Below the pieces are notes generated by a model. That model searched no databases. It saw only the letters and a program-made list of their open reading frames with translations, and was not told the DNA's origin. Below are positions 46,501 through 61,400 of a stretch of DNA of 64,000 nucleotides, one piece after another (position 1 is the stretch's first letter; every line of letters starts with the position of its first letter). Position numbers and translations under genes: made by a program. Origin of the DNA: Liolophura sinensis (lineage: Eukaryota; Mollusca; Polyplacophora; Chitonida; Chitonidae); NCBI RefSeq assembly GCF_032854445.1, contig NC_088304.1:32730810-32794809 (forward strand), given 5' to 3'.

Positions 46501-49500
46501 ACAAAATAATGCCTTCAGAATATGCTTGAGTAAACACCTTGCAAACATGGGAAATGGGTGGAAGAATTACAGTAGTGGTTTTATCTAGCAAGGGTTAACA
46601 TATGTCAATGTAGGTCACAGAGGAATATCTAAAGTGAATGAATGGGCTTTCTTTTCTGTGACATTGGTGACCAATTGTGATAAGAAATTTGTCTTACTTA
46701 CATGAAGCTAATCTCATGTTCTGCCACTCCTGGTCACCTCTGCTGTAATTTGAGAGATGCCTATAGCTGAACGTTGTACATAAAAAACATCTTGCTGTTA
46801 GTTGCGTTCAGCAACACTTGGTTCGGCGTGGCATGAAATATCAAGCTGTTTGACCTGATGTTAGTAAGACACTCACTGATAATGTATGTGTTTAACCGTG
46901 ATAAGCTTTGTCACTGTTTAAATATGACCATGTGAGTGTTGCTCAATGTTATTCAGTACTGATGACAGTAGCCTGGATTGTTCATTGTTCATCGCTGAGT
47001 GCATCACCACTGTTAATGCACAGGTACACTGTACTAGCACCACCCCTGTTAAGGTACATGTACTCTGTACTAGCACCACCCCTGTTAAGGTACATGTACT
47101 CTGTACTAGCACCACCACGGTTAAGGTACATGTACTTAGTACTAACACCACCACTGGTAATGCACATGTACACTGTACTATCACCACCCCTGTTAAGGCA
47201 CATGTACACTGTACTAGCACCACCACTGTACAGTGTACTGGGACCACCACTATTAATGCACATGTACACTGTACTGGGACTACCAGTGTTAAGGTACATG
47301 TACATTGTGCTAACACCACCACTGTTAAGGTTTATGTACACTGTACTAGCACCACCACTGTTAAGGTACATGTACACTGTAGTAGCACCATCACTGTTAA
47401 GATACATGCACACTGTACTAGGACCACCAGTGTACAATGTAGTGGGACCACCACTGTTAAGGTACATGCACACTGTAGTAGCACCACCACTATTAATGCA
47501 CATGTACACTGTACTGGGACTACCAGTGTTAAGGTACATGTACACTGTACTAGCACCATCACTGTTAAGGTACATGTACACTGTACTAGCACCATCACTG
47601 TTAAGGTACATGTACACTGTACAAGCACCATCACTGTTAAGGTACATGTACACTGTACAAGCACCACCAATGTTAAGATACATGTACACTGTACAAGCAT
47701 CACCAGTGTTAAGGTACATGTACACTGTACTAGCACCATCACTGTTTAGGTACATGTACACTGTACTAGCACCACCACTGTTAAGGTACATGTACACTGT
47801 ACAAGCACCATCACTGTTAAGGTACATGTACACTGTACAAGCACCACCACTGTTAAGGTACATGTACACTGTACAAGCATCACCAGTGTTAAGGTACATG
47901 TACACTGTACTAGCACCATCACTGTTTAGGTACATGTACACTGTACAAGCACCACCAATGTTAAGATACATGTACACTGTACAAGCACCAACACTGTTAA
48001 GGTACATGTACACTGTACAAGCACCAACACTGTTAAGGTACATGTACACTGTACAAGCACCACCACTGTTAAGGTACATGTACACTGTACAAGCATCACC
48101 AGTGTTAAGGTACATGTACACTGTACAAGCACCACCACTGTTAATGCACATGTACACTGTACTAGCACCACCCCTGCTAAGGTACATGTACACTGTACAA
48201 GCACCACCACTGTTAAGGTACATGTACACTGTACAAGCACCAACACTGTTATAGTACAGGTACACTGTACAAGCACCACCACTGTTAAGGTACATGTACA
48301 CTGTACAAGCATCACCAGTGTTAAGGTACATGTACACTGTACAAGCACCACCACTGTTAATTCACATGTACACTGTACTAGCACCACCCCTGCTAAGGTA
48401 CATGTACACTGTACAAGCACCATCACTGTTAAGGTACATGTACACTGTACAAGCACCACCACTGTTAAGGTACATGCACACTGTACAAGCACCACCCCTG
48501 TTAAGGCATATGTACACTGTACTAGCACCACCACTGTACAATGTACTGGGACCACCAATGTTAAGGTACATGCACACTGTAGTAGCACCACCACTATTAA
48601 TCCACATGTACACTGTACAAGCATCACCAGTGTTAAGGTATATGTACACTGTACTAGCACCATCACTGTTTAGGTACAGGTACACTGTACAAGCACCACC
48701 AATGTTAAGATACATGTACACTGTACAAGCACCATCACTGTTAAGGTACATGTACACTGTACAAGCACCATCACTGTTAAGGTACATGTACACTGTACAA
48801 GCACCACCACTGTTAAGGTACATGTACACTGTACAAGCACCATCACTGTTAAGGTGCATGTACACTGTACAAGCACCACCACTGTTAAGGTACATGTACA
48901 CTGTACAAGCACCACCACTGTTAATGCACATGTACACTGTACTAGCACCACCACTGTTAAGGTACATGTACACTGTACAAACACCACCAGTGTTAAGGTA
49001 CATGTACACTGTACAAGCACCACCAGTGTTAAGGTACATGTACACTGTACAAGCACCATCACTGTTAAGGTACATGTAAACTGTACAAGCACCACCAGTG
49101 TTAAGGTACATGTACACTGTACAAGCACCACCAGTGTTAAGGTACATGTACACTGTACTAGCACCACCACTGTTAAGGTACAGGTACACTGTACTAGACC
49201 ACCAGTGTTAAAGTACATGTACACTGTACTAGCACCACCACTGTACACTGTACAAGCACCACCACTGTTAAGGTACATGTACACTGTACAAGCACCAACA
49301 CTGTTATAGTACAGGTACACTGTACAAGCACCACCACTGTTAATTCACATGTACACTGTACTAGCACCACCCCTGCTAAGGTACATGTACACTGTACAAG
49401 CACCATCACTGTTAAGGTACATGTACACTGTACAAGCACCACCACTGTTAAGGTACATGCACACTGTACAAGCACCACCCCTGTTAAGGCATATGTACAC

Positions 49501-52500
49501 TGTACTAGCACCACCACTGTACAATGCACTGGGACCACCACTGTTAAGGTACATGCACACTGTAGTAGCACCACCACTATTAATCCACATGTACACTGTA
49601 CAAGCATCACCAGTGTTAAGGTATATGTACACTGTACTAGCACCATCACTGTTTAGGTACAGGTACACTGTACAAGCACCACCAATGTTAAGATACATGT
49701 ACACTGTACTAGCACCATCACTGTTAAGGTACATGTACACTGTACAAGCACCATCACTGTTAAGGTACATGTACACTGTACAAGCACCACCACTGTTAAG
49801 GTACATGTACACTGTACAAGCACCATCACTGTTAAGGTGCATGTACACTGTACAAGCACCACCAGTGTTAAGGTACATGTACACTGTACAAGCACCACCA
49901 CTGTTAATGCACATGTACACTGTACAAGCACCACCACTGTTAAGGTACATGTACACTGTACAAACACCACCAGTGTTAAGGTACATGTACACTGTACAAG
50001 CACCATCACTGTTAAGGTACATGTAAACTGTACAAGCACCACCACGGTTAAGGTACATGTACACTGTACAAGCATCATCACTGTTAAGGTACATGTAAAC
50101 TGTACAAGCACCACCACTGTTAAGGTACATGTACACTGTACTAGCACCACCACTGTTAAGGTACAGGTACACTGTACTAGACCACCAGTGTTAAGGTACA
50201 TGTACACTGTACTAGCACCACCACTGTACAATGTACAAGCACCACCACTGTTAAGGTACATGCACATTGTAGTAGCATCACCAGTGTTAGGGTACATGTA
50301 CACTGTACAAGCACCATCACTGTTAAGGTACATGTACACTGTACAAGCACCGCCACTGTTAAGGTACCTGTACACTGTACTAGCACCACCACTGTTAAGG
50401 TACATGTACACTGTACAAGCACCACCAGTGTTAAGGTACATGTACACTGTACAAGCACCACCACTGTTAAGGTACATGTACACTGTACAAGCACCACCAC
50501 TGTTAAGGTACATGTACACTGTACAAGCACCACCAGTGTTAAGGTACATGTACACTGTACAAGCACCATCACTGTTAAGGTACATGTACACTGTACAAGC
50601 ACCACCACTGTTAAGGTACATGTACACTGTACAAGCACCACCACTTTTAAGGTACATGTACACTGTACAAGCACCACCACTGTTAAGGTACATGTACACT
50701 GTACAATCACCACCACTGTTAAGGTACATGTACACTGTACAAGCACCACCACTGTTAAGGTACATGTACACTGTACAAGCACCACCACTGTTAAGATACA
50801 TGTACACTGTACAAGCACCACCACTGTTAAGGTACATGTACACTGTACTAACACCACCAGTGTTAAGGTACATGTACACTGTACTAACACCACCAGTGTT
50901 AAGGTACAAGTACACTGTACTAGCACCACCACTGTTAAGGTACATGTACACTGTACAAGCACCACCACTGTTAAGGTACATGTACACTGTACAAGCACCA
51001 CCACTGTTAAGGTACATGTACACTGTACAAGCACCACCACTGTTAAGGTACATGTACACTGTACAAGCACCATCACTGTTAAGGTACATGTACACTGTAC
51101 AAGCACCACCACTGTTAAGGTACATGTACACTGTACAAGCACCACCACTGTTAAGGTACATGTACACTGTACTAACACCACCAGTGTTAAGGTACAAGTA
51201 CACTGTACTAGCACCACCACTGTTAAGGTACATGTACACTGTACAAGCACCATCACTGTTAAGGTACATGTACACTGTACAAGCACCACCACTGTTAAGG
51301 TACATGTACACTGTACAAGCACCATCACTGTTAAGGCACATGTACACTGTACTAGCACCATCACTGTTAAGGTACATGTACACTGTACAAGCACCACCAG
51401 TGTTAAGGTACATGTACACTGTACAAGCACCACCACTGTTAATGCACATGTACACTGTACAAGCACCACCACTGTTAAGGTACATGTACACTGTACAAGC
51501 ACCACCAGTGTTAAGGTACATGTACACTGTACAAGCACCATCACTGTTAATGCACATGTACACTGTACTAGCACCACCACTGTTAAGGTACATGTACACT
51601 GTACTAGCACCACCACTGTTAAGGTACATGTACACTGTACAAGCACCACCAGTGTTAAAGTACATGTACACTGTACAAGCACCACCACTGTTAAGGTACA
51701 TGTACACTGTACAAGCACCACCACTGTTAATGCACATGTACACTGTACTAGCACCACCACTGTTAAGGTACATGTACACTGTACTAGCACCACCACTGTT
51801 AAGGTACAAGTACACTGTACTAGCACCACCACTGTTAAGGTACATGTACACTGTACAAGCACCACCAGTGTTAAAGTACATGTACACTGTACTAGCACCA
51901 CCACTGTTAAGGTACATGTACACCGTTCAAGCATCACCAGTGTTAAGGTACATGTACACTGTACTAGCACCACCACGGTTAAGGTACATGTACACTGTAC
52001 TAGCAGTATCACCGTTTACAGTCATGTTCATATACCACCCACACCGTTCATCATGTTCCCACAGTTGTACACCATTGTTGATATACCTGTACCAACTCTT
52101 ATTGTGCTTACATACTTCTGATATTTGTGTATTTTTCGAACTATGTATAAGGTTATCATCATTTTATGTCGTCATGTACATTTCAGTGTACTTTTTATTT
52201 GTACTTGTAAATGCTATTGTGCGTCAGATTTTTTGTGCTCCAGGTTTTTTGGTAAACTTGAATGACATTTAATGTGATAAGGATATCTAACATGTGCCCT
52301 GACCTAACACAAGTTATCCTAACATGTCCATGTAGGTTATATGAGTGGTCATGTCTGCCATGTCTGGATAATCCAGCAGTCAGGTGTCCCTAATTTTCAC
52401 CCTAAAGACCAATCATTGATGAAAGGAGTCCCATGTACAAGTATAATATGACCTACATTCTTTTTATTGGTGCACTTGTACCAAAGCATCCCATTAAGGA

Positions 52501-55500
52501 TTGAGGTTTTAGCTACATAGAGGGACTGTTTGATTACAGTGGCCACATTGAAAGCTGAAGACAACGTTCAAACCTGATTAGGGTCATACCAGCATCTGCA
52601 GAATCCGCGATCTTGATTATTCATTTCCTTTCATTCCTAATGTAATGTAATAGGCTTTTGTTTGTACATGTGTTGTGGTTGGTTTTATGTAAATCAAACT
52701 GTTCACATTCATGTGTTTGTATTCGCACTTTCGTCTGGATTGTGTGCAAGGAGCAGGTGATAAATAAAATAAGGTTCAGTGGGAGACATGATTGGAGGTC
52801 TTTCATACAACATGGCACTAAATCCAATTATATTCAAAGGCCAAATATTCAGATTTTTTCCCAGAAAAATTTCTGAAATGAAAGATTTAATTTTATTGTT
52901 CTGCGTAAATCTGATTCAAGGCCTATTTATTTGTTTATTTGACTGGTGTTTTACGCCGTACTCAAGACTATTTCACTTATTTGAGGTTGGCCAGCATTAT
53001 TGTGGGAGGAAACTGGGCAGAGTCCAGGGGAGCCCTCAACTGTCCACTGGTGATTCAAGGCATATGCTACCTGGGTTAAGTCACTTTGTTTACACCACCA
53101 GTTATATCCTTATGTTACCAAAGAGTATACTGATGATTGGTTGAGAGCAGCTATGACATCACTTCAGAATGTCGAACAATGAGTCAGGATGCTCTTGTGA
53201 TAACTGACGGGTACGTGTAGTATGTAAGGAAGAAGGAAGATTTCCCATCTGGCCTAAGAGAGCTCATGTTGTACATCATATAAGTAAAAAACTCTTTGAG
53301 CATGACGTTGAACACCAATGAAATTAGGGTTTTTTTATTTTTGATCAGAAAATCCATGGACCGGAGGCTGAGAGGAATTACTACGAGTCGCAGCTGATCA
53401 TTTTAGACACCTTAGAACAGGTGTTAAATTCGGTAAGAACAATTTTTTGTTACTTGATATGACATGCAACATTTACATATGTGTACATTTTCTAAATACT
53501 TTGCCATACAGACAGAAAACATTTATGTTTATCCTGCATGAGACAAAATGCTCCAGTTTTCAGTGGTCAGTAACAGTGTGCAACTTATATATTCTGGTAT
53601 CGTTCAGCCAATGTATCTATGACAAGGTTATCTCCATTTGTTCACCTTTGAAAACAATAGATTCTCAGGGTTTGAGAATATACCTGTACCCCATGTGACC
53701 ATTGTTGTCCAATGAAAAGTGCAATTTTTTGTCTGATGCGGGATAACTAATAATACATGTTTCTTCTCCCTGAAACAGTAAGTAAAAAGCAAAGAACAGT
53801 TGTAGTCCTCTTTATTGGCCCCTAATCTCTTAACTGTCTTATCCGTAGATCTGTCTGTGTATTCCTGTCACCATATTACTTGTACATTTGTGTATGTCTA
53901 GCTACAATATTTCCGTTTGTCTTGTGCATAAGCCATTTTTTGGGTGTTTGGCTGAAGGGGGGGGGGGGGGGGGTTGTTACAGACAATGATTATAGAAAGT
54001 CTAATGTAATATGTCCAATATTCCACACGTTTGTGGCATGTGGAAATTTTATTGAACGGCTCTATGAGGTTATCTGTGTAAAAATATTGTTTTAGAGCAG
54101 GAATGAGAAATTGCCTTCTCAAACCATTGTACACACATATTTGTGTTAAGTTGTCTGGAGCAGGCATGAGAAATTGCCTACTCAAGCCATTGTACACACA
54201 TATTTGTGTTAAGTTGTCTACAGCAGGAATGAGAAATTGCCTACTCAAGCCATTGTACACACATATTTGTGTTAAGTTGTCTGGAGCAGGAATGAGAAAT
54301 TGCCTACTCAAGCCATTGTACACACATATTTGTGTTAAGTTGTCTGGAGCAGGAATGAGAAATTGCCTACTCAAGCCATTGTACACATATATTTGTGTTA
54401 AGTTGTCTGGAGCAGAATGAGAAATTGCCTACTCAAGCCATTGTACACATATATTTGTGTTAAGTTGTCTGGAGCAGAATGAGAAATTGCCTACTCAAGC
54501 CATTGTACACATATATTTGTGTTAAGTTGTCTGTAGCAGGAATGAGAAATTGCCTACTCAAGCCATTGTACACACATATTTGTGTTAAGTTGTCTACAGC
54601 AGAAATGAGAAATTGCCTACTCAAGCCATTGTACACACATATTTGTGTTAAGTTGTCTGGAGCAGGAATGAGAAATTGCCTACTCAAGCCATTGTACACA
54701 CATATTTGTGTTAAGTTGTCTGGAGCAGGAATGAGAAATTGCCTACTCAAGCCATTGTACACACATATTTGTGTTAAGTTGTCTGGAGCAGGAATGAGAA
54801 ATTGCCTGCTCAAACCATTGTACACACATATTTGTGTTAATTTGTCTGGAGCAGGAATGAGAAATTGCCTACTCAAGCCATTGTACACATATATTTGTGT
54901 TAAGTTGTCTGGAGCAGGAATGAGAAATTGCCTGCTCAAACCATTGTACACACATATTTGTGTGCAATCTAGATCAAGCCTGATTGTTGGTTGAGTTATG
55001 ACTTTTCTAAGTGTGCATAAGATGTACTTCATCATATGACGTCATATGGACAAATTGCTTATGTTTGCAGCAACCAAAAGACACATCCCGATATGAAGAA
55101 GCATTAAATGTGAAGCTCTTATTACCAGAGATGTGTAAGGTGAGTACGGCTTAATTTTGTTAGCAAGTTTGTAGATATTCTGCATTTAGATTAAGATACT
55201 TGCTCTCTTTGCTTGTGAGTTTTGTTGCAAAGATTTCTGTGTTTGCCCGTAGTTCCTACATGTATTTAAAATACATTTACCTGTTGACTAAAGAATCAAA
55301 TTGGAACAAAGTTTAGATCCAGGTAAACTTACTAGAAGTAATTTATACTTGTAAACTTTCACAGCAAAATTAAGAATTAACTTTTTGTACTTTACGAATC
55401 CTAGTTAACAAACAACCTTGTGCTCCACACAACTACACGTATGTATGTAATGTATGTATGTATGTATGTATGTATGTATGTTTATTGCTGTTTTATCCAT

Positions 55501-58427
55501 GTGATCACATTCGGTTTTCAGTTTCTGAACAACAACATTGACAACCCCCTTAACCCCCACCTCAAGGCTTTGGCCTCCAAGGTGCTGTTTGCACTCAGCC
55601 TCAACAACTTTACTGCTGTCTTCAACAGGATCTCAGCAAGGTAACAGACTGAATTCACCAGAACCTACTGGGGTTTTTTTTCCTGAAGACTTAGCTACCC
55701 TTTCCTCTGCCAGTGAAAACCTCCATAGCTTATCTGATCATATTCTTTTTGCATTGCCGTTTTCATTGGTTAGCTGCCCTTTTCCTCTGCCAGTGAAAAC
55801 TGCCACATCTTAATTGCTCATGATATTTTTTTTTTAACTCATCATGATCTTTTTGCATTTCCCTCTTTCTAGGTTGGCTACCCTGTCCTCTGCCAGTGAA
55901 GACCTCCCTGATATGTCTGACCTTGACCTTATTCAGCACATTAATGTAGACTGCGCCCGACTAACTAAACTGCTCAATGGTAAGTCAGTAGGATGTAGAA
56001 GTAATTCAACATTAATTGTGTAAATTATTAATCAGAAGAAAACTTTACATTTACAATAAGAGATGCAAAGGTGTTGCTAAACTGTTAATTGAATTTTGTT
56101 TCAATCCATTTCTCACTATTTTGGTTTACATGTACATGACTGAAGTAAGTGGAAAAGTCTTATGAGCTGAAGTGTTAAACTCCAACCAAATAAATAAATA
56201 AATTAATAGAATTATTCATAGGAACATTCATATTTGACTTTCATCTTGAAATAAATTCCTCTCTCCACATTTTATGTTTTAATAGTGTTCTATATATATA
56301 TGTTTTGTTTAATCACAGAATGTGTACACAAACTGAAGTCCCTGAAACCAATTAAACAAGTTCTCTTCTGCCTTGCTTATAATTTAGAAAGGGTAAGTTA
56401 CTTGTTTAGGTATGCATTTGTTCCTTAGTTGTAATAATCATGTCCATTTAAAGAATGCCTTCTGTTCCAGGAGAAACTGGGGTGAGGTTTTTTTTAATTA
56501 TCTTTATCGATATCATTTAACCCTACTCTTTGGAAAAAGTTTTTAAGACTTGATTAGCTCGTGAGTAGAATTAAGTGTACTTAAATGTTTAAAAAGCTAT
56601 GATGAATTTTTTTGTGGACTTTTGAAATATAAAACCAAATATGGATTCCTCTAAAGAGTATAAAAGTTTTTGTGCTCATGTAGGCTATCTGGTAATTGAT
56701 TTTAATTATTCAAAACATGTTAGTGAAATGCCATTTGATAACCATTAATCATCTTGAGATCATGATGATATGGGTGACATAGAGCATTGTTTGTATAGGT
56801 ACAAGTAAGCCCCAATTATTCTTGTGATCAGCCAGTTTTCTTGTGATCAGCCAGTTTTCTTGTGATCAGCCAGTCTTGTGATCAGCCAGTTTTCTTGTGA
56901 TCAGCCAGTTTTCTTGTGATCAGCCAATCTTTCTTGTGATCAGCCAGTCTTGTGACCAGCCAGTCTTTCTTGTGATCAGCCAGTCCTCCTTGTGATCAGC
57001 CAGTTTTCTTGTGATCAGCCAATCTTTCTTGTGATCAGCCAGTCTTGTGATCAGCCAGTCCTCCTTGTGATCAGCCAGTCTTTCTTGTGACCAGCCAGTC
57101 TTTCTTGTGATCAGCCAATCTTTCTTGTGATCAGCCAGTCTTGTGATCAGCCAGTCCTCCTTGTGATCAGCCAGTCTTTCTTGTGATCAGCCAGTCTTTC
57201 TTGTGATCAGCCAGTCTTTCTTGTGATCAGCCAGTCTTTCTTGTGATCAGCCAGTCCTCCTTGTGATCAGCCAGTCTTTCTTGTGACCAGCCAGTCTTTC
57301 TTGTGATCAGCCAATCTTTCTTGTGATGTGACCAGCCAGTCTTTCTTGTGATCAGCCAGTCTTTCTTGTGATCAGCCAGTCTTTCTTGTGACTAGCGAGT
57401 CTTTCTTGTGATCAGCCAGTCTTTCTTGTGATCAGCCAGTCTTTCTTGTGATCAGCCAGTCTTTCTTGTGATCAGCCAGTCTTTCTTGTGATCAGCCAGT
57501 CTTTCTTGTGATTAGCCAGTCTTTCTTGTGATCAGCCAGTCCTCCTTGTGGTCAGTCAGGTTTTCTTGTGATCAGCCAGTCTTTCTTGTGATCAGCCAGT
57601 CTTTCTTGTGACTAGCGAGTCTTTCTTGTGATCAGCCAGTCTTTCTTGTGATCAGCCAGTCTTTCTTGTGATCAGCCAGTCTTTCTTGTGATCAGCCAGT
57701 CTTTCTTGTGATCAGCCAGTCTTTCTTGTGATTAGCCAGTCTTTCTTGTGATCAGCCAGTCTTTCTTGTGATCAGCCAGTCTTTCTTGTGATCAGCCAAT
57801 CTTTCTTGTGATGTGATCAGCCAGTTTTCTTGTGATCAGCCAGTCTTTCTTGTGATCAGCCAGTCTTTCTTGTGATCAGCCAGTCTTTCTTGTGACCAGC
57901 CAGTCTTTCTTGTGATCAGCCAGTCTTTCTTGTGACCAGCCAGTCTTTCTTGTGATCAGCCAGTCCTCCTTGTGGTCAGTCAGGTTTTCTTGTGATCAGC
58001 CAATTGTTCTTGTAGTAAGCCGATCATTCCCTCTCTTTTTTGTCTACAGGCGATCTGGAACTGGATGGATAATTTCCCTGAAGAATTTGGAGAGCTTCAA
58101 AAACGACCAAATGAAGAACTACAAGGTGAAACAAATAACCTAGACATACCCTGCTTGAACCTTTAATTTTAAATTATGAACTTAATTTGTCAAAAAACTA
58201 CCTGAGATTTTCCATCCTTTTTTTTTCTGCCCAATAAAACTATACTTGAACCTCGTTTTAACTGTATGCAAAGGGTCAGTCTGCAGCAATAGTCCTCGAG
58301 CAGAGGATTGATAAGTGTTTATACAAACTCTAAAGCTTTACCAAAGTTTGTTTATACAGCAAGTATAGCTAGTTTGATGTATGTGGGTGTAAAACATGTT
58401 AGAGAAGATTGTGAAACAATTCATTGC

Positions 58428-58458
<31 letters not shown>

Positions 58459-61400
58459 GATTGGTGTTTTACGCCGTACTCAAGAATATTTCACTTATAC
58501 GACGGCGGCCAGCATTATGGTGGGTGGAAACCGGGCACAGCCCGGGGGAAACCCACGACCATCCGCAGGTTGCTGGCAGACCTTCCCACTTACGGCCGGA
58601 GAGGAAGCCAGCATGAGCTGGACTTGAACTCACAGCGACCGCATTGGTGAGAGGCTCCTGGGTCATTACGCTGCGCTAGCGCGCTAACCGATTGAGCCAC
58701 GGAGGCCCCTCATTGCTGAAATAACTAATTGTCTATTATAATGTGGGTGGGAAAGAAAGTTATGATGTGGCATCATTTTCCCCATCACTGTCCTGTTTTG
58801 TGGACATGGCTGTGAAACGTCATCGGGTGCATATTGCTTAATTGATCTGTACAGTGATAAGTGATTTGCATATGTGTATTAACGAATATCGCATCTATTT
58901 TCAGAATGCTGTGACAAGCTGTTTGAAATTTTCAACAGCTTTGCTGAGAATTCCAAGAAGAAGGCAGCTGTGTGGCCATTTCAGATGATGTTGCTAATTT
59001 TGTGCCCGGTAAGTTTGACATGTATGTGGATAACCTTCAGAATGACATTGCATAGGTGGGTGCTGTCTACTGAACGTCTCAGACAAGGCCTCCAAATCGG
59101 CCCAATCTACACATAATACTTTTGAAATCTTTACCCTGATTCAGCAGAGTTATGTCCCTTGGTCACATGATGTTGCTGCGTTTTATCTTGGTGAAACTAC
59201 ATGTACTTGCTGTGATTAAACTTTGATTTGGGATAAAAATTCAGATTTGCCGAAACAATTAGTGTAGGTGTGAATGACAGCTCTTCCCATTCAGCTCTTA
59301 ATTTGATCAGTAAAATTTGACCAGTAAGGTATTTGGATGCAATTTTAGAAGATAAGATTTTCAACACTAAAAATGGATTCTTCAGGTGGGGGCACATATG
59401 AACTTATCATATAGATATGGATGTCATATAATAACCTCTCTTGACCAGATAGTGCTTTTCTGGTATGTACTATGTCGAGGGTCAAGTTTGTCAGGATTTA
59501 TTGGATGTGTACACTTACTGTCCTGCATTTAAATTTCAAAGATTTCTCCTCAGCTGTTAAACAGTGTTTTGCCCACAATGGGCTGTCACTTAGTTTGCAA
59601 CTCCATAAATTTGTCTGCAGTATGCTGTAAATGACCTAAGTTTCTCTCACCAGCCATAAGTGGAAAGGTCAGCTAGCAACTTGCGGATGGTCATGGGTCT
59701 GCCCCCGGGCTGTGCCTAGTTTTCTTCCAACATAATGCTGGCTACCGTCGTATAAGTGAAGTATTCTTGAGCATGACATAAAACACCAGTGAAATAGATA
59801 AACAAAATTTCCCATAATTGGCAAGCTGCATATTTGCCTGATTCTGGGCTGGGGTTTATTTTTCTTAGGAGTGTTTTGAGGTTTGTTTGGAGTCATCCTG
59901 ATGAAACTTGTAGGTAAAATAAATGTATCACTGGAAATGTAGCACTACTTAAGCACAAAACCGGCTTTCTTCCTCTCATCATGTTAAAGATAATTTCTTA
60001 ATCAGCTTTGTTATTTATTGACTTGTGGTTTTTTTTGACAGAAAATCCTTGAAGAAATCAACAATGCTGAAAATGGCGCCCCATGTTCACCGCAGCACCT
60101 GAAAAAAGTAAACACTTAAGAGCTTTTACATAAATAGATTTTTTACTTCCTGGCCATTGTCTTTCTTGTTTCCTGTATGATTGTCTGAAAATAAAGACAT
60201 CATTAACACTTTTTGAAAAACTGCTTTCTGATAAAAATAATCTCATCTTTTTTTCTCCAGTACAAGATAGTCCTATCAATTTGTGATAGCTCTTCTGTTT
60301 CAAATTGATATTAATAGGTGCTTCTTACTTATTGTAGTTCTATTAATTTTGGCTTATGAACAGTAGCAGCTACCATTTTTTTTTTACCCATGAATTTGTC
60401 CCTAAATCAATGTGTTTCACATTCTTAACCTTGTTGTTAATTTTTTGCAGAAACATTTTATAGACGAGGTGAGAAAAGCGATATCGCCACATCATGGGGG
60501 CTCCAAACAGCTGATAGAGGGTGCTGCTGTCACCTGCGTGCGTCTTTGTAAAGCCTCGTCTTATATTGATCAGAAGGACAGACTGAACGTTCTCTTTTAT
60601 CTAGTCCAAACTGTCATTCAAGATTTAAAAGTAAGCATTCTGAAATTCTTGAGTCTGACATTAGACACTAATTAATTAATGAAAGGATTAAACTTCAACG
60701 GAGAAGTCTTTGAAAGCTTAGCAGCAATGTTAAAATTGTTTAACTACTGTATGTACTGCTTTATGACCAAGTGTTTAGCATGCTAGGGCAGCACAACTAC
60801 TCACGTCTGTCCAGTTCATGCTGGCTTCCTCTTCAGTCGTACAGGGGAGGGTCTGTCAGCTACCTGCAGATGACTGTGGGTATCCCCCTTGGGGTCTGCT
60901 CGGCTTCTCCCACCAGCATTTCTGGCTGTCATTGTATAAGTGAAATATTCTTGAGTACAAAACATCAACGAAATAAGTAATTATCTTTATGTCTACATGT
61001 TTGTGGTTAGTAAGTAAGTATTAGTAAGTCTTTGATATAAGAACAAATTGTCACTTTGTATTCTTTTTGCGTTTGTGCTGTTTGAGGGTTAGTGTCCCAG
61101 CATGTTCTTGCCTGGCTTTAAAACGGCTGATGTGGCATCAGGTCATAAGTATTCATTGTTTCATCACTTTGTTTTTCTCTCACAGACCAACCTATTTAAC
61201 CCCACTCCTGGGAAGCCGTTCTCAAAGAGCCAGGGGGTGGGACAGGACTTGGACCTGGTCATCGACTGTTTTGTCTCGTGTTTCCGCATCACCCCCCATA
61301 ACAATGACGTCCTCAAAGTCTGCCTTCATCCCTCTTCTCCACCTTATTATCATTATGTGCTGGTCAATGCCCTCTTCAGGATCATAACGCAGGTAGGGGG

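Noticed and set aside
49653-52272. Very long open frames (756 codons minus, 811 plus) and similar ones at 46,908-49,649
   Set aside because: They are read-through of the 36-bp minisatellite, present on both strands and in several frames, and lie in an NF1 intron.
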